NCBI GenBank assembly: GCA_937888905.1
Contig: CALATA010000017.1
Span: 186,001 to 250,000 of the forward strand
DNA length: 64,000 bases
Source of the DNA: Terrimonas sp937888905
GTDB lineage: Bacteria; Bacteroidota; Bacteroidia; Chitinophagales; Chitinophagaceae
Direction of reading: 5' to 3'
In this document: positions 41,129 through 48,785 of the stretch, in pieces
Layout of the letters: the number at the start of each line of letters is the position of its first letter
Position numbering within the stretch: the stretch's first letter is position 1
The notes under the pieces: generated by a model
What the model was told of the DNA's origin: nothing
Seen by the model: the letters and a program-made list of their open reading frames with translations, nothing else
Database searches by the model: none
Made by a program: the position numbers and the translations under genes

Positions 41129-43071
41129 TCCCTACCCGCGTTAAATGGTATTATTATCGTCTGCAGACGATGCAACCTGCAGAGTGGGCGTTTCGTGGAA
41201 AACAATGGCTGCGCAAACAAAAAGAAAAACGAAAACCGGTCAATCCTGTCTTTACCGGGGTAAGTGTACGTCCTTTCGATTTTAGTTTCCCCTATGAAAA
41301 AATGCAGGTTGGCGGACCTTATACGGTGTTCGGTAAAGAACTCGATCCGTCGGCCATCCAGGATTTTCATCTCGATATTTTCTCCGGGAAAAGATTTCCG
41401 CAAAATGATTTCTCAAAAAATATAGATATCCGGACAGACCGCCACGGCAGCGCTAAGGTAGTGTGGGAAGTTAACCGCCTGCATTACCTGCTGCCGTTAT
41501 TGATCCGTTACCGCCAGGAAAACAATCCTGCACATCTCGACCTTTTTATGCGCCTGATGCGCGATTGGCAGGAACAAAATCCTTATCTGCGTGGCATCAA
41601 CTGGTATTCCAATATCGAAGTATGCCTCCGGTTAATCAACTGGTATTGGTGCTGGAATATCCTGGAATCGGATGAGCATTGGCAACAAGATGAACAATGC
41701 CAGGCCTTCCGGCAGCAAACCTGGCTACCGCTGATCTATCAGCATTGCCATTATGCGTCACGCAATCCCTCGCTGTATTCTTCCGCGAACAATCACCTGG
41801 TGGCCGAATATGCCGGGCTGTGGATAGCTACGCTGAAATGGCAATTCCCCGAATCGGCCGGATGGAACAGTTACGCCAAAGCAGGACTGGAACGCGAAAT
41901 CCTTTTACAATATTCTCCCGCGGGCATCCACCGAGAAGAAGCATCGGTGTATATCCAGTTTGCTACCGATTTCTTTTTGCAATCGATGATCGCAGGACAA
42001 CATTACGGTTCACCTTTTTCCGCTGCCTTTGAAGAGCGTTTGCAAGCGGCTTTCCATTATATCGCTCAACTGATGGACATCCGTCAGCAGGTGCCGCATT
42101 ATGGCGACGAAGACGATGGCCGCGTGATCCTTCCTGACAACGATCACCGCAGCAACAATTTTGTTTCGCTGCTGAACACAGCTGCCCTGTTATGGAAAAA
42201 TGCAGACTGGAAAATGTCGGCAACCACCGATACAAAAACAGCACTGCTAACCGCACATCTTGGAGAAACGGCCTTACCAATAGCAGCAAAAAAATACCAT
42301 TCCGTTTGTTTCCGCGAAGACGGTCACGCGATTCTGCGTAAAACCGACAGCGTGCAGCAGCAGGAAATCTATTGTCATTTCGATGCAGCACCCCTGGGTT
42401 ACTTATCGATTGCGGCGCATGGGCATGCCGATGCTTTATCCGTAGTGTTGCACATCGATGGTTATCCGTTCCTCACAGATCCGGGAACCTTTGCTTATCA
42501 CACGCATCCGGAACATCGGAAATATTTTACGAGTACTCTTGCGCACAATACGATCACGATCGACCAAACTGATCAGGCCATATTAGCCGGACCAACACTG
42601 TGGCTCCAGCATTACAAGGCTCAAATCGATCAATGCACGCTCAGTGAAACGACCGACACCGTTACCGGTTCACACAACGGTTACCGGCAGAAACAAATCA
42701 TGCACAGCCGTACTGTGCGTTTCGACAAGACAACTGACCAGCTCATTTTATCAGATACCATACAGGGTGAGAAAGCAGGTTATCATATTGCCATGCCTTT
42801 TCACCTGCATCCTGACATCCAGGTGAAGCAGACCGCAGCAAATTGTTACCGGCTGTCGCATCCTGCTACAAAAAGGGTGGTGGATATTCAAATGGATCGT
42901 ATGCTGCAAGTGCATCGTATGCAAGCCAATGAGCAGGGCCCGCAAGGCTGGTACTCGCCTTCATTCATGCAAAAACAACCATCCTCTTTTTTGCTGGGTG
43001 AATGTACTTCAGAAAAAAAATCACTGGTGTTAACCACCACTCTTACTATAACCACACTTCATGAACATTAG
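41125..43071 (+). CDS. Heparinase II/III family protein
   Basis: 648 residues. The N-terminal half is an alpha/alpha toroid (WYSNIEVCLRLINWYW, SSANNHLVAEYAGLW, YGDEDDGRV), and the C-terminal half is a beta-sandwich (HGHADALSVVLHIDGYPFLT, DPGTFAYHTHPEHR, FTSTLAHNTITID). This is the PL12/PL15/PL17-like fold of uronate lyases. No clear signal peptide, so its location is uncertain. It sits directly before the AlgD-like gene with an 11-base overlap, suggesting the polymer contains a uronic acid that this enzyme processes. Confidence 0.9.
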   Translation: MIPTRVKWYYYRLQTMQPAEWAFRGKQWLRKQKEKRKPVNPVFTGVSVRPFDFSFPYEKMQVGGPYTVFGKELDPSAIQDFHLDIFSGKRFPQNDFSKNIDIRTDRHGSAKVVWEVNRLHYLLPLLIRYRQENNPAHLDLFMRLMRDWQEQNPYLRGINWYSNIEVCLRLINWYWCWNILESDEHWQQDEQCQAFRQQTWLPLIYQHCHYASRNPSLYSSANNHLVAEYAGLWIATLKWQFPESAGWNSYAKAGLEREILLQYSPAGIHREEASVYIQFATDFFLQSMIAGQHYGSPFSAAFEERLQAAFHYIAQLMDIRQQVPHYGDEDDGRVILPDNDHRSNNFVSLLNTAALLWKNADWKMSATTDTKTALLTAHLGETALPIAAKKYHSVCFREDGHAILRKTDSVQQQEIYCHFDAAPLGYLSIAAHGHADALSVVLHIDGYPFLTDPGTFAYHTHPEHRKYFTSTLAHNTITIDQTDQAILAGPTLWLQHYKAQIDQCTLSETTDTVTGSHNGYRQKQIMHSRTVRFDKTTDQLILSDTIQGEKAGYHIAMPFHLHPDIQVKQTAANCYRLSHPATKRVVDIQMDRMLQVHRMQANEQGPQGWYSPSFMQKQPSSFLLGECTSEKKSLVLTTTLTITTLHEH

Positions 43072-44371
43072 TATTTTCGGGCTCGGCTACGTTGGCTGTG
43101 TCAGTCTCGGATGTCTTGCGCGCAACGGCCACCAGGTGGTGGGCGTTGATGTAAGCGAAACAAAAGTAGCCCAGATCAATGCCGGTCTTCCCACGATCAT
43201 CGAAAAAGAAATCGACAACATCATCCGGGAAGAACATGCGGCAGGCCGTATCAGTGCCACAACCGATTATCTTGCCGCTATCCGCAGTACAGCTATTTCC
43301 ATTATTGCCGTGGGTACTCCGTCCGGACCGAATGGCCATCTTAACCTGGATTATATTTTCAACGTTGCCGAAAAATTCGGAGACGCTTTGAAAGAAAAAG
43401 AAGGTTTTCACATCATCGCGCTCCGCTCGACCGTATTGCCGGGAACGAATGAAAAATTTGCGTCGATCGTTGCGCAACATTCAGGTAAAAAAGCCAACGA
43501 AGATTTTGCCGTGGTATCGAATCCGGAATTCCTGCGGGAAGGAACAGCCGTACACGACTATCATCATCCACCGCTTACGCTAATCGGTTCCGCGCATGCT
43601 GAAGCTGCCGAACAGGTGGCTTCACTTTACCGGCACCTGCCGGCCGAGGTGATCATTACCGATCTGAAAGTAGCTGAGCTGATGAAATATGTAAACAACA
43701 CCTTCCATGCGCTCAAGGTTTCATTTGCCAACGAAATCGGCAATATCTGTTCGTCCCTGTCGATCGACTCGCATAAAGTGATGGAAATATTCTGCATGGA
43801 CAAGGTGCTGAACATTTCTCCCTATTATTTTAAGCCGGGATTTGCCTACGGTGGTTCCTGTTTGCCCAAAGACCTTAAAGGTCTGCAAACACTGGCACAC
43901 GATCAATACGTGCGCACGCCACTGATCGAAAGCATCGACGTTACCAACCAACTGCAGATCACGCGGGCGGTGAGTATGATCCAGGCGACAGGAAAAAGAA
44001 ACCTCGGCTTCATGGGGCTTAGTTTCAAAGCCGGCACCGACGACCTGCGAAACTCGCCTGCTGTTACATTGATCGAAACGCTGCTCGGCAAAGGTTATAC
44101 CATCACCATCTACGACAGCAATGTGAGCTTATCTAAACTCACAGGCACCAACAAAGAATACATCGACAGGCATATCCCGCATCTGTCGCGCCTGCTTACA
44201 CAGGATCTGCAGGAGCTGGCCGGTGTATCAGAAGTACTCGTGGTCAATAACAAGGAAACCGATTACATCGACTTTTTACAGCAACTCGAAAGCGATCATC
44301 ATGTGATCGACATGGTCCGGTTGCCGGAAGCGATACGTCAGAAGAAAAATTATCAAGGAATAAACTGGTAG
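43061..44371 (+). CDS. algD: GDP-mannose 6-dehydrogenase (AlgD-like)
   Basis: 436 residues, the AlgD length. NAD-binding start ISIFGLGYVGCVSLGCLARN, then GVDVS, NPEFLREGTAVHDY, catalytic GGSCLPKDL (Cys267; AlgD uses Cys268) and LGLSFKAGTDDLRNSP-like MGLSFKAGTDDLRNSP. NKEYIDRHIPHLSRLL and the C-terminal QGINW match the AlgD tail rather than UDP-glucose dehydrogenase. AlgD makes GDP-mannuronate from GDP-mannose. The neighbouring uronate-lyase-like genes support a mannuronate-type residue in the polymer. Confidence 0.85.
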   Translation: MNISIFGLGYVGCVSLGCLARNGHQVVGVDVSETKVAQINAGLPTIIEKEIDNIIREEHAAGRISATTDYLAAIRSTAISIIAVGTPSGPNGHLNLDYIFNVAEKFGDALKEKEGFHIIALRSTVLPGTNEKFASIVAQHSGKKANEDFAVVSNPEFLREGTAVHDYHHPPLTLIGSAHAEAAEQVASLYRHLPAEVIITDLKVAELMKYVNNTFHALKVSFANEIGNICSSLSIDSHKVMEIFCMDKVLNISPYYFKPGFAYGGSCLPKDLKGLQTLAHDQYVRTPLIESIDVTNQLQITRAVSMIQATGKRNLGFMGLSFKAGTDDLRNSPAVTLIETLLGKGYTITIYDSNVSLSKLTGTNKEYIDRHIPHLSRLLTQDLQELAGVSEVLVVNNKETDYIDFLQQLESDHHVIDMVRLPEAIRQKKNYQGINW

Positions 44372-44373
44372 AT

Positions 44374-45603
44374 ATGTTTGAAGGAAAACATGTGCTGATC
44401 ATTGTAGAGAACCTCCCTTCGCCGTTTGACAGGCGTGTGTGGCAGGAAGCCACTACGTTGCGCGAAAACGGGGCCGCCGTAAGCATCATTTGCCCGAAAA
44501 TGAAAGGATACACCAAATCTTACGAGCACATAGACGGCATCGATATCTACCGCCACAGCCTGCCGCTGGAAGCACGTGGTGCGTGGGGATACCTGCGTGA
44601 GTACACTGCCGCACTCTGGTGGGAATTTATCCTGGCCTGGAAGATCTATTTCAAAAAACGTTTTCACGTGATCCAGGGATGCAATCCTCCTGATCTCATT
44701 TTCCTCGTTGCTCTTTTCTTCAAACCTTTCGGGGTGAAATATGTGTTCGATCATCACGACATCAATCCTGAATTGTACATCGCCAAGTACAACAAAAAGG
44801 GATTTTTTTATAAATTTTTATTGCTGGTTGAAAAGCTGACGTTCAAAAGTGCTTCGTACAGCATCGCGACCAACGAAAGTTACCGGCAGATAGCCATCGG
44901 ACGCGGTGGCATGAAACCGGAAAAAGTAACCGTGGTGCGCAGCGGTCCCAAACTCGATCGTTTACGGCTCACCGAAGGCAATGCGGCTTTCCGCAAAGGC
45001 CGGACTTTTCTTATCGGCTACGTTGGTGTTATCGGGGAACAGGAAGGGCTCGACCTGTTGCTCGAGTCTGCGGCAAAGATCGTTGCGCAACGGCAGGATG
45101 TACAGTTCGCTATCGTTGGCGGCGGCACCGACCTGGAAAAAATAAAACAGCTATCAACCCAAATGGGACTCGACGATTATGTCGATTTCTATGGCCGGGT
45201 AGACGACCATACATTGGTTGATGTTCTCAATACTGCCGATGTGTGTGTGAACCCCGACAAGCCAACGGAGATGAACAACCTTTCCACGATGAACAAAATC
45301 ATGGAGTACATGGCGCTTAAAAAACCAATCGTACAATTTGATCTGAAAGAAGGAAGAGTTTCCGCACGTGAAGCTTCGCTGTATGCGGAGAACAATGACA
45401 CGGCCGACTTCGCCCATAAAATCTGCTGGCTGCTCGACAATCCTGAAGAGCGTACCCGCATGGGCGAGTATGGTTACCAACGTATATTAAATGAACTTTC
45501 CTGGAATCACGAAAAGACCAACCTGCTGAACGTTTACCGGAAAGTATTCCGTCTCGGACAAACCGATGCGCAACTGGTCAATGCGCCCACTCCCACCCGC
45601 TGA
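44374..45603 (+). CDS. Family 4 glycosyltransferase (WbuB-like)
   Basis: 409 residues. GT-B fold with a start typical of WbuB-like enzymes (VENLPSPFDRRVWQEATTLR), VFDHHDINPELY, LIGYVGVIGEQEGLDLLLES and the C-terminal donor-site region NNLSTMNKIMEYMALKKPIV. It follows the dehydrogenase by two bases and precedes the initiating transferase by four bases, so it may add the second sugar. Cytosolic or membrane-associated. Confidence 0.9.
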   Translation: MFEGKHVLIIVENLPSPFDRRVWQEATTLRENGAAVSIICPKMKGYTKSYEHIDGIDIYRHSLPLEARGAWGYLREYTAALWWEFILAWKIYFKKRFHVIQGCNPPDLIFLVALFFKPFGVKYVFDHHDINPELYIAKYNKKGFFYKFLLLVEKLTFKSASYSIATNESYRQIAIGRGGMKPEKVTVVRSGPKLDRLRLTEGNAAFRKGRTFLIGYVGVIGEQEGLDLLLESAAKIVAQRQDVQFAIVGGGTDLEKIKQLSTQMGLDDYVDFYGRVDDHTLVDVLNTADVCVNPDKPTEMNNLSTMNKIMEYMALKKPIVQFDLKEGRVSAREASLYAENNDTADFAHKICWLLDNPEERTRMGEYGYQRILNELSWNHEKTNLLNVYRKVFRLGQTDAQLVNAPTPTR

Positions 45604-45607
45604 ATAT

Positions 45608-46999
45608 ATGAACCACCGGTTAACTACACTGCTGCGCCTCTGCTTTGCGTTCCTGGACCTGATCGTCCTGAACCTGGTATTTATTATCTGCCGCTATGTT
45701 TTCAGAACGCATATTCCGGGTGATATGGAAATCCAGTACAGTTATCTCTGGTTCTCCTCCAATCTTGCCTGGGGCATTGCTGCCTGGGCGAACGGCATCT
45801 ACCACGACCGGCTGATGTATTCGTTTGAAAAATTCTCCCGCATGACCATGAAGGCATTTGTCTACTTCGTGGTATTGGAAATGCTTTATCTTTTCTTTTA
45901 TAAAGAAGCGGACATCTCGCGTTTGTTCATCATCAGCGTGCTCACCTCCTTCCTGAGCAGCCTCCTGCTCAACCGCTTCCTCCACCTGACCGTTTTGCAC
46001 TATGTACAACGCAAACATCACATCGTCCGCAAGATCATTATTGTTGGCTATAACACACAGGCAAAAAAACTGGCCCTTTACCTGGAACAGGAACCGATCA
46101 AGACCGAGATCATGGGCTTCTGCGAACGGGACGACAATATCCGGGAACTGACGAACTACCCGGTGATCGGCGACATCGACAACCTGCTGAGTTTCTCCCG
46201 CACCAACCAGGTAACCGAAATATTTTCTACCGTGGCACCGGAACAGGATCCGCGGTTGTATCCTTTGATGGAAGAAGCCGACCGTTCACTGATCCGTTTC
46301 AGGATCGTGCCCGACCTCAGCTACTTTGTACGCAAACCGGTGTATCTCGATTATATCAATGACATTCCCCTATTAACCCTGCGCCGGGAGCCGTTGGATG
46401 ATGTAGGCAACCGCATTAAAAAACGGCTATACGACATCGCAATAAGCTCACTGGTCATCATTTTTATATTATCCTGGCTGGTGCCCATTCTTGCTTTACT
46501 GATATGGCTCGATTCACGAGGGCCAATCTTTTTCGTGCAGCAACGCAGTGGCAAAGACGGCAAGACATTCAATTGCCTTAAGTTCCGCAGCATGCGGATG
46601 AATGCGGATGCCGATGCAAAGCAGGCTACCAAAAAAGATGTGCGCATCACACGGCTTGGCCGTTTTCTGCGGAAGAGCAACCTGGATGAAATGCCGCAAT
46701 TTTTCAATGTATTCATGAGCGACATGAGCGTGGTAGGCCCGCGTCCGCATATGATCAAACACACGGAAGATTATTCGAAATTGCTCGATCACTATATGAT
46801 TCGCCATTTCCTTAAACCCGGCATCACGGGCTGGGCACAAATCCATGGCTACCGCGGTGAAATCCGTATTGTCGATGATATCAATAACCGCGTGGAATAC
46901 GATCTCTGGTACCTGGAAAACTGGAGCCTCTGGCTCGACACGCGCATCATGTTCCTTACCGCTTTAAATATGGTACGCGGAGAAAAAAATGCGTATTAA
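45608..46999 (+). CDS. Undecaprenyl-phosphate sugar phosphotransferase (WcaJ-type)
   Basis: 463 residues from the ATG at 45608. Four N-terminal membrane helices (about 10-120), a CoA-binding-like Rossmann region (about 135-240), a fifth hydrophobic segment near 290-310, then the bacterial sugar transferase domain: QQRSGKDGKTFNCLKFRSM, RFLRKSNLDEMPQFFNVFMS, VGPRPHM, and LKPGITGWAQIHGYRGE. It starts repeat-unit assembly by moving a hexose-1-phosphate to undecaprenyl phosphate in the inner membrane. It is the last gene of the polysaccharide cluster. Confidence 0.94.
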   Translation: MNHRLTTLLRLCFAFLDLIVLNLVFIICRYVFRTHIPGDMEIQYSYLWFSSNLAWGIAAWANGIYHDRLMYSFEKFSRMTMKAFVYFVVLEMLYLFFYKEADISRLFIISVLTSFLSSLLLNRFLHLTVLHYVQRKHHIVRKIIIVGYNTQAKKLALYLEQEPIKTEIMGFCERDDNIRELTNYPVIGDIDNLLSFSRTNQVTEIFSTVAPEQDPRLYPLMEEADRSLIRFRIVPDLSYFVRKPVYLDYINDIPLLTLRREPLDDVGNRIKKRLYDIAISSLVIIFILSWLVPILALLIWLDSRGPIFFVQQRSGKDGKTFNCLKFRSMRMNADADAKQATKKDVRITRLGRFLRKSNLDEMPQFFNVFMSDMSVVGPRPHMIKHTEDYSKLLDHYMIRHFLKPGITGWAQIHGYRGEIRIVDDINNRVEYDLWYLENWSLWLDTRIMFLTALNMVRGEKNAY

Positions 47000-47046
47000 C
47001 ATTTCTGCTCATCTCCTTCCTTTATTTTTAGGGCAAAATCGCCCTG

Positions 47047-47847
47047 ATGTCCCGCATTCTTTTACTGACCACCTTTTCTTTTTTCTCTCTCATTACTGTT
47101 GCCCAGGATTCGCTGCAACAACCCTTCCTCGATTGTAAAGTAACCGGTAGTTCGGTCATCTTTGATTACCGCAACAACAAATGGCTGATCACCGATACGG
47201 CAGATAGCCGTGCTATCACCTGTCCCGCATCCACTTTCAAAGTTATCAACCTGCTCATAGCCCTGGAGACTGGTGTGATCAAAGACGAAAAAGCTGTTGT
47301 AAAATGGCCGGGCAAAACGGATACGGTGCTGTACGGTTACCGCCCGGAGATTTATCATGATATCACGGTGGAAGAAGCCTTTCGTGTTTCCGCAGGATGG
47401 GCTTTTATCGAGCTCGCCAAAAAAGTTGGCCGGGAACAGTATAAAAAAATATTGAAAGCAGCAGGTTACGGTAATGGCAACCTGACTGAGCCCGGTGACG
47501 ACTTCTGGAATTTCGGGCCGTTCGGTATTTCGCCCGAAGATCAGGTAAAGTTCCTGGTAAGACTTTATGAGGGCAAACTGCCTTTCTCCAGGAAAAATAT
47601 AGAGACCGTAAAACGTGTGATGATCACGGAAACGAAACCCAACTATACTCTGCACTCCAAAACCGGCTGGACCCGCATCGACGGGCAGGACATTGGCTGG
47701 TGGGTCGGCTACTTCGAATCCGGTAAAGACGCATATTTTTTTGCCACGCGCATCACAAAACCCCGTAGCGAATACAACTCTGAATTCTCCACATGCAGGA
47801 AAAACATTACATGGAAGCTATTGAAATACATCATTCCTGAACCTTAG
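47047..47847 (+). CDS. Class D (OXA-type) beta-lactamase
   Basis: 266 residues with a signal peptide (to about residue 19, VAQ). Catalytic S62-T-F-K65 in PASTFK, Y141-G-N143 and K205-T-G207 are in place, with WWVGYFES after KTG. The second motif, normally S-x-V, is S115-A-G117 (RVSAGWAF), so the Val is replaced. Class D enzymes hydrolyse penicillins and often oxacillin in the periplasm. It is transcribed in the same direction as the polysaccharide genes but is unlikely to share their role. A short hairpin AGGGC/GCCCT (47030-47045) abuts the start codon. Confidence 0.88.
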   Translation: MSRILLLTTFSFFSLITVAQDSLQQPFLDCKVTGSSVIFDYRNNKWLITDTADSRAITCPASTFKVINLLIALETGVIKDEKAVVKWPGKTDTVLYGYRPEIYHDITVEEAFRVSAGWAFIELAKKVGREQYKKILKAAGYGNGNLTEPGDDFWNFGPFGISPEDQVKFLVRLYEGKLPFSRKNIETVKRVMITETKPNYTLHSKTGWTRIDGQDIGWWVGYFESGKDAYFFATRITKPRSEYNSEFSTCRKNITWKLLKYIIPEP

Positions 47848-47942
47848 AAGCGGGCTGGTGATGGGTATCAACTCCTGACTTGATTAAAATCAGGCATCTG
47901 AAAGGGGAACACAGTTAATTTAATGGCTGGTTTGTTCCTTTT

Positions 47943-48785
47943 ATGAGAAAGATCCTCCTCGCTATCGACAGCCGGCAGGCCTCCTGGCCTGCACTGGACT
48001 TTGCCTGCTACCTCGGAAAGCTCACACGCTCACCGGTTACGGGCGTATTCCTGCATCAGCTCACTGACCGCGACGCAGGCCCGGCCTCCGGTGTATCCGA
48101 TGATGCTTACCTCACAGATTATAATGTACGGCAGTTTGCCGATGCGTGCTGCCGCCGCGAACTGGCCGTTCGTATCCACCGTGACAAAGGTGATCCCGCG
48201 GCAACCTTGTTCATAGAAACCAAAGCGGCAGATGTGCTGGTTGTGGATCCTGAATTGTCGTTTAACAAGCGCATCGAGGGGAGTCTTACCACCTTTGTAA
48301 AAGATGTGATCCGTCATACCGCCTGCCCCGTACTGATCACGCCACAGCGTCAATCACCACCGAAAGAAATTATTTTTACGAGTAACGGCACTGCCTCCTC
48401 CATGCTCTCCATCAAACAACTCACTTATCTTTTCCCCGAATGGCACCCTATTCCGGTAAGAGTGATACAGGTGAACAAAAACGGCACGCCCGATTATGAA
48501 GAGCAATACCATTTAAAAGAATGGTTGTCGCGGCACTACCAGCAATTATCATTTGAAACGGTAAAAGGTGATTCCGGTATGCGCTTTTTCGAACAGCTAT
48601 CCGGATACACAGATAGCTTGCTTGTGCTCGGCGCATTCGGACGAACTGCCCTTTCAAGGCTTTTCAAACGAAGTCATGCAAAACAATTGATAGCAACTCT
48701 CCGGCAACCGGTGTTCATTGCCTACTACGAAGGCATCGAAGAAAAAGCCGTAGAAGAAAATGAATCACTGTTCGCTACAGTTTAG
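47943..48785 (+). CDS. Universal stress protein (tandem-domain)
   Basis: 280 residues. The first Usp domain (about 1-140) has MRKILLAIDS, ADVLVVDPE and the end DVIRHTACPVLITP; the second (about 145-265) has FTSNG, DSLLVLGAFGRTALSRLFKR and a final TLRQPVFIAY. The nucleotide-binding G-x2-G-x9-G-(S/T) motif is degenerate in both halves. Probably a cytosolic stress or signalling protein. Its last 11 bases overlap the convergent P-type ATPase gene. Confidence 0.88.
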   Translation: MRKILLAIDSRQASWPALDFACYLGKLTRSPVTGVFLHQLTDRDAGPASGVSDDAYLTDYNVRQFADACCRRELAVRIHRDKGDPAATLFIETKAADVLVVDPELSFNKRIEGSLTTFVKDVIRHTACPVLITPQRQSPPKEIIFTSNGTASSMLSIKQLTYLFPEWHPIPVRVIQVNKNGTPDYEEQYHLKEWLSRHYQQLSFETVKGDSGMRFFEQLSGYTDSLLVLGAFGRTALSRLFKRSHAKQLIATLRQPVFIAYYEGIEEKAVEENESLFATV

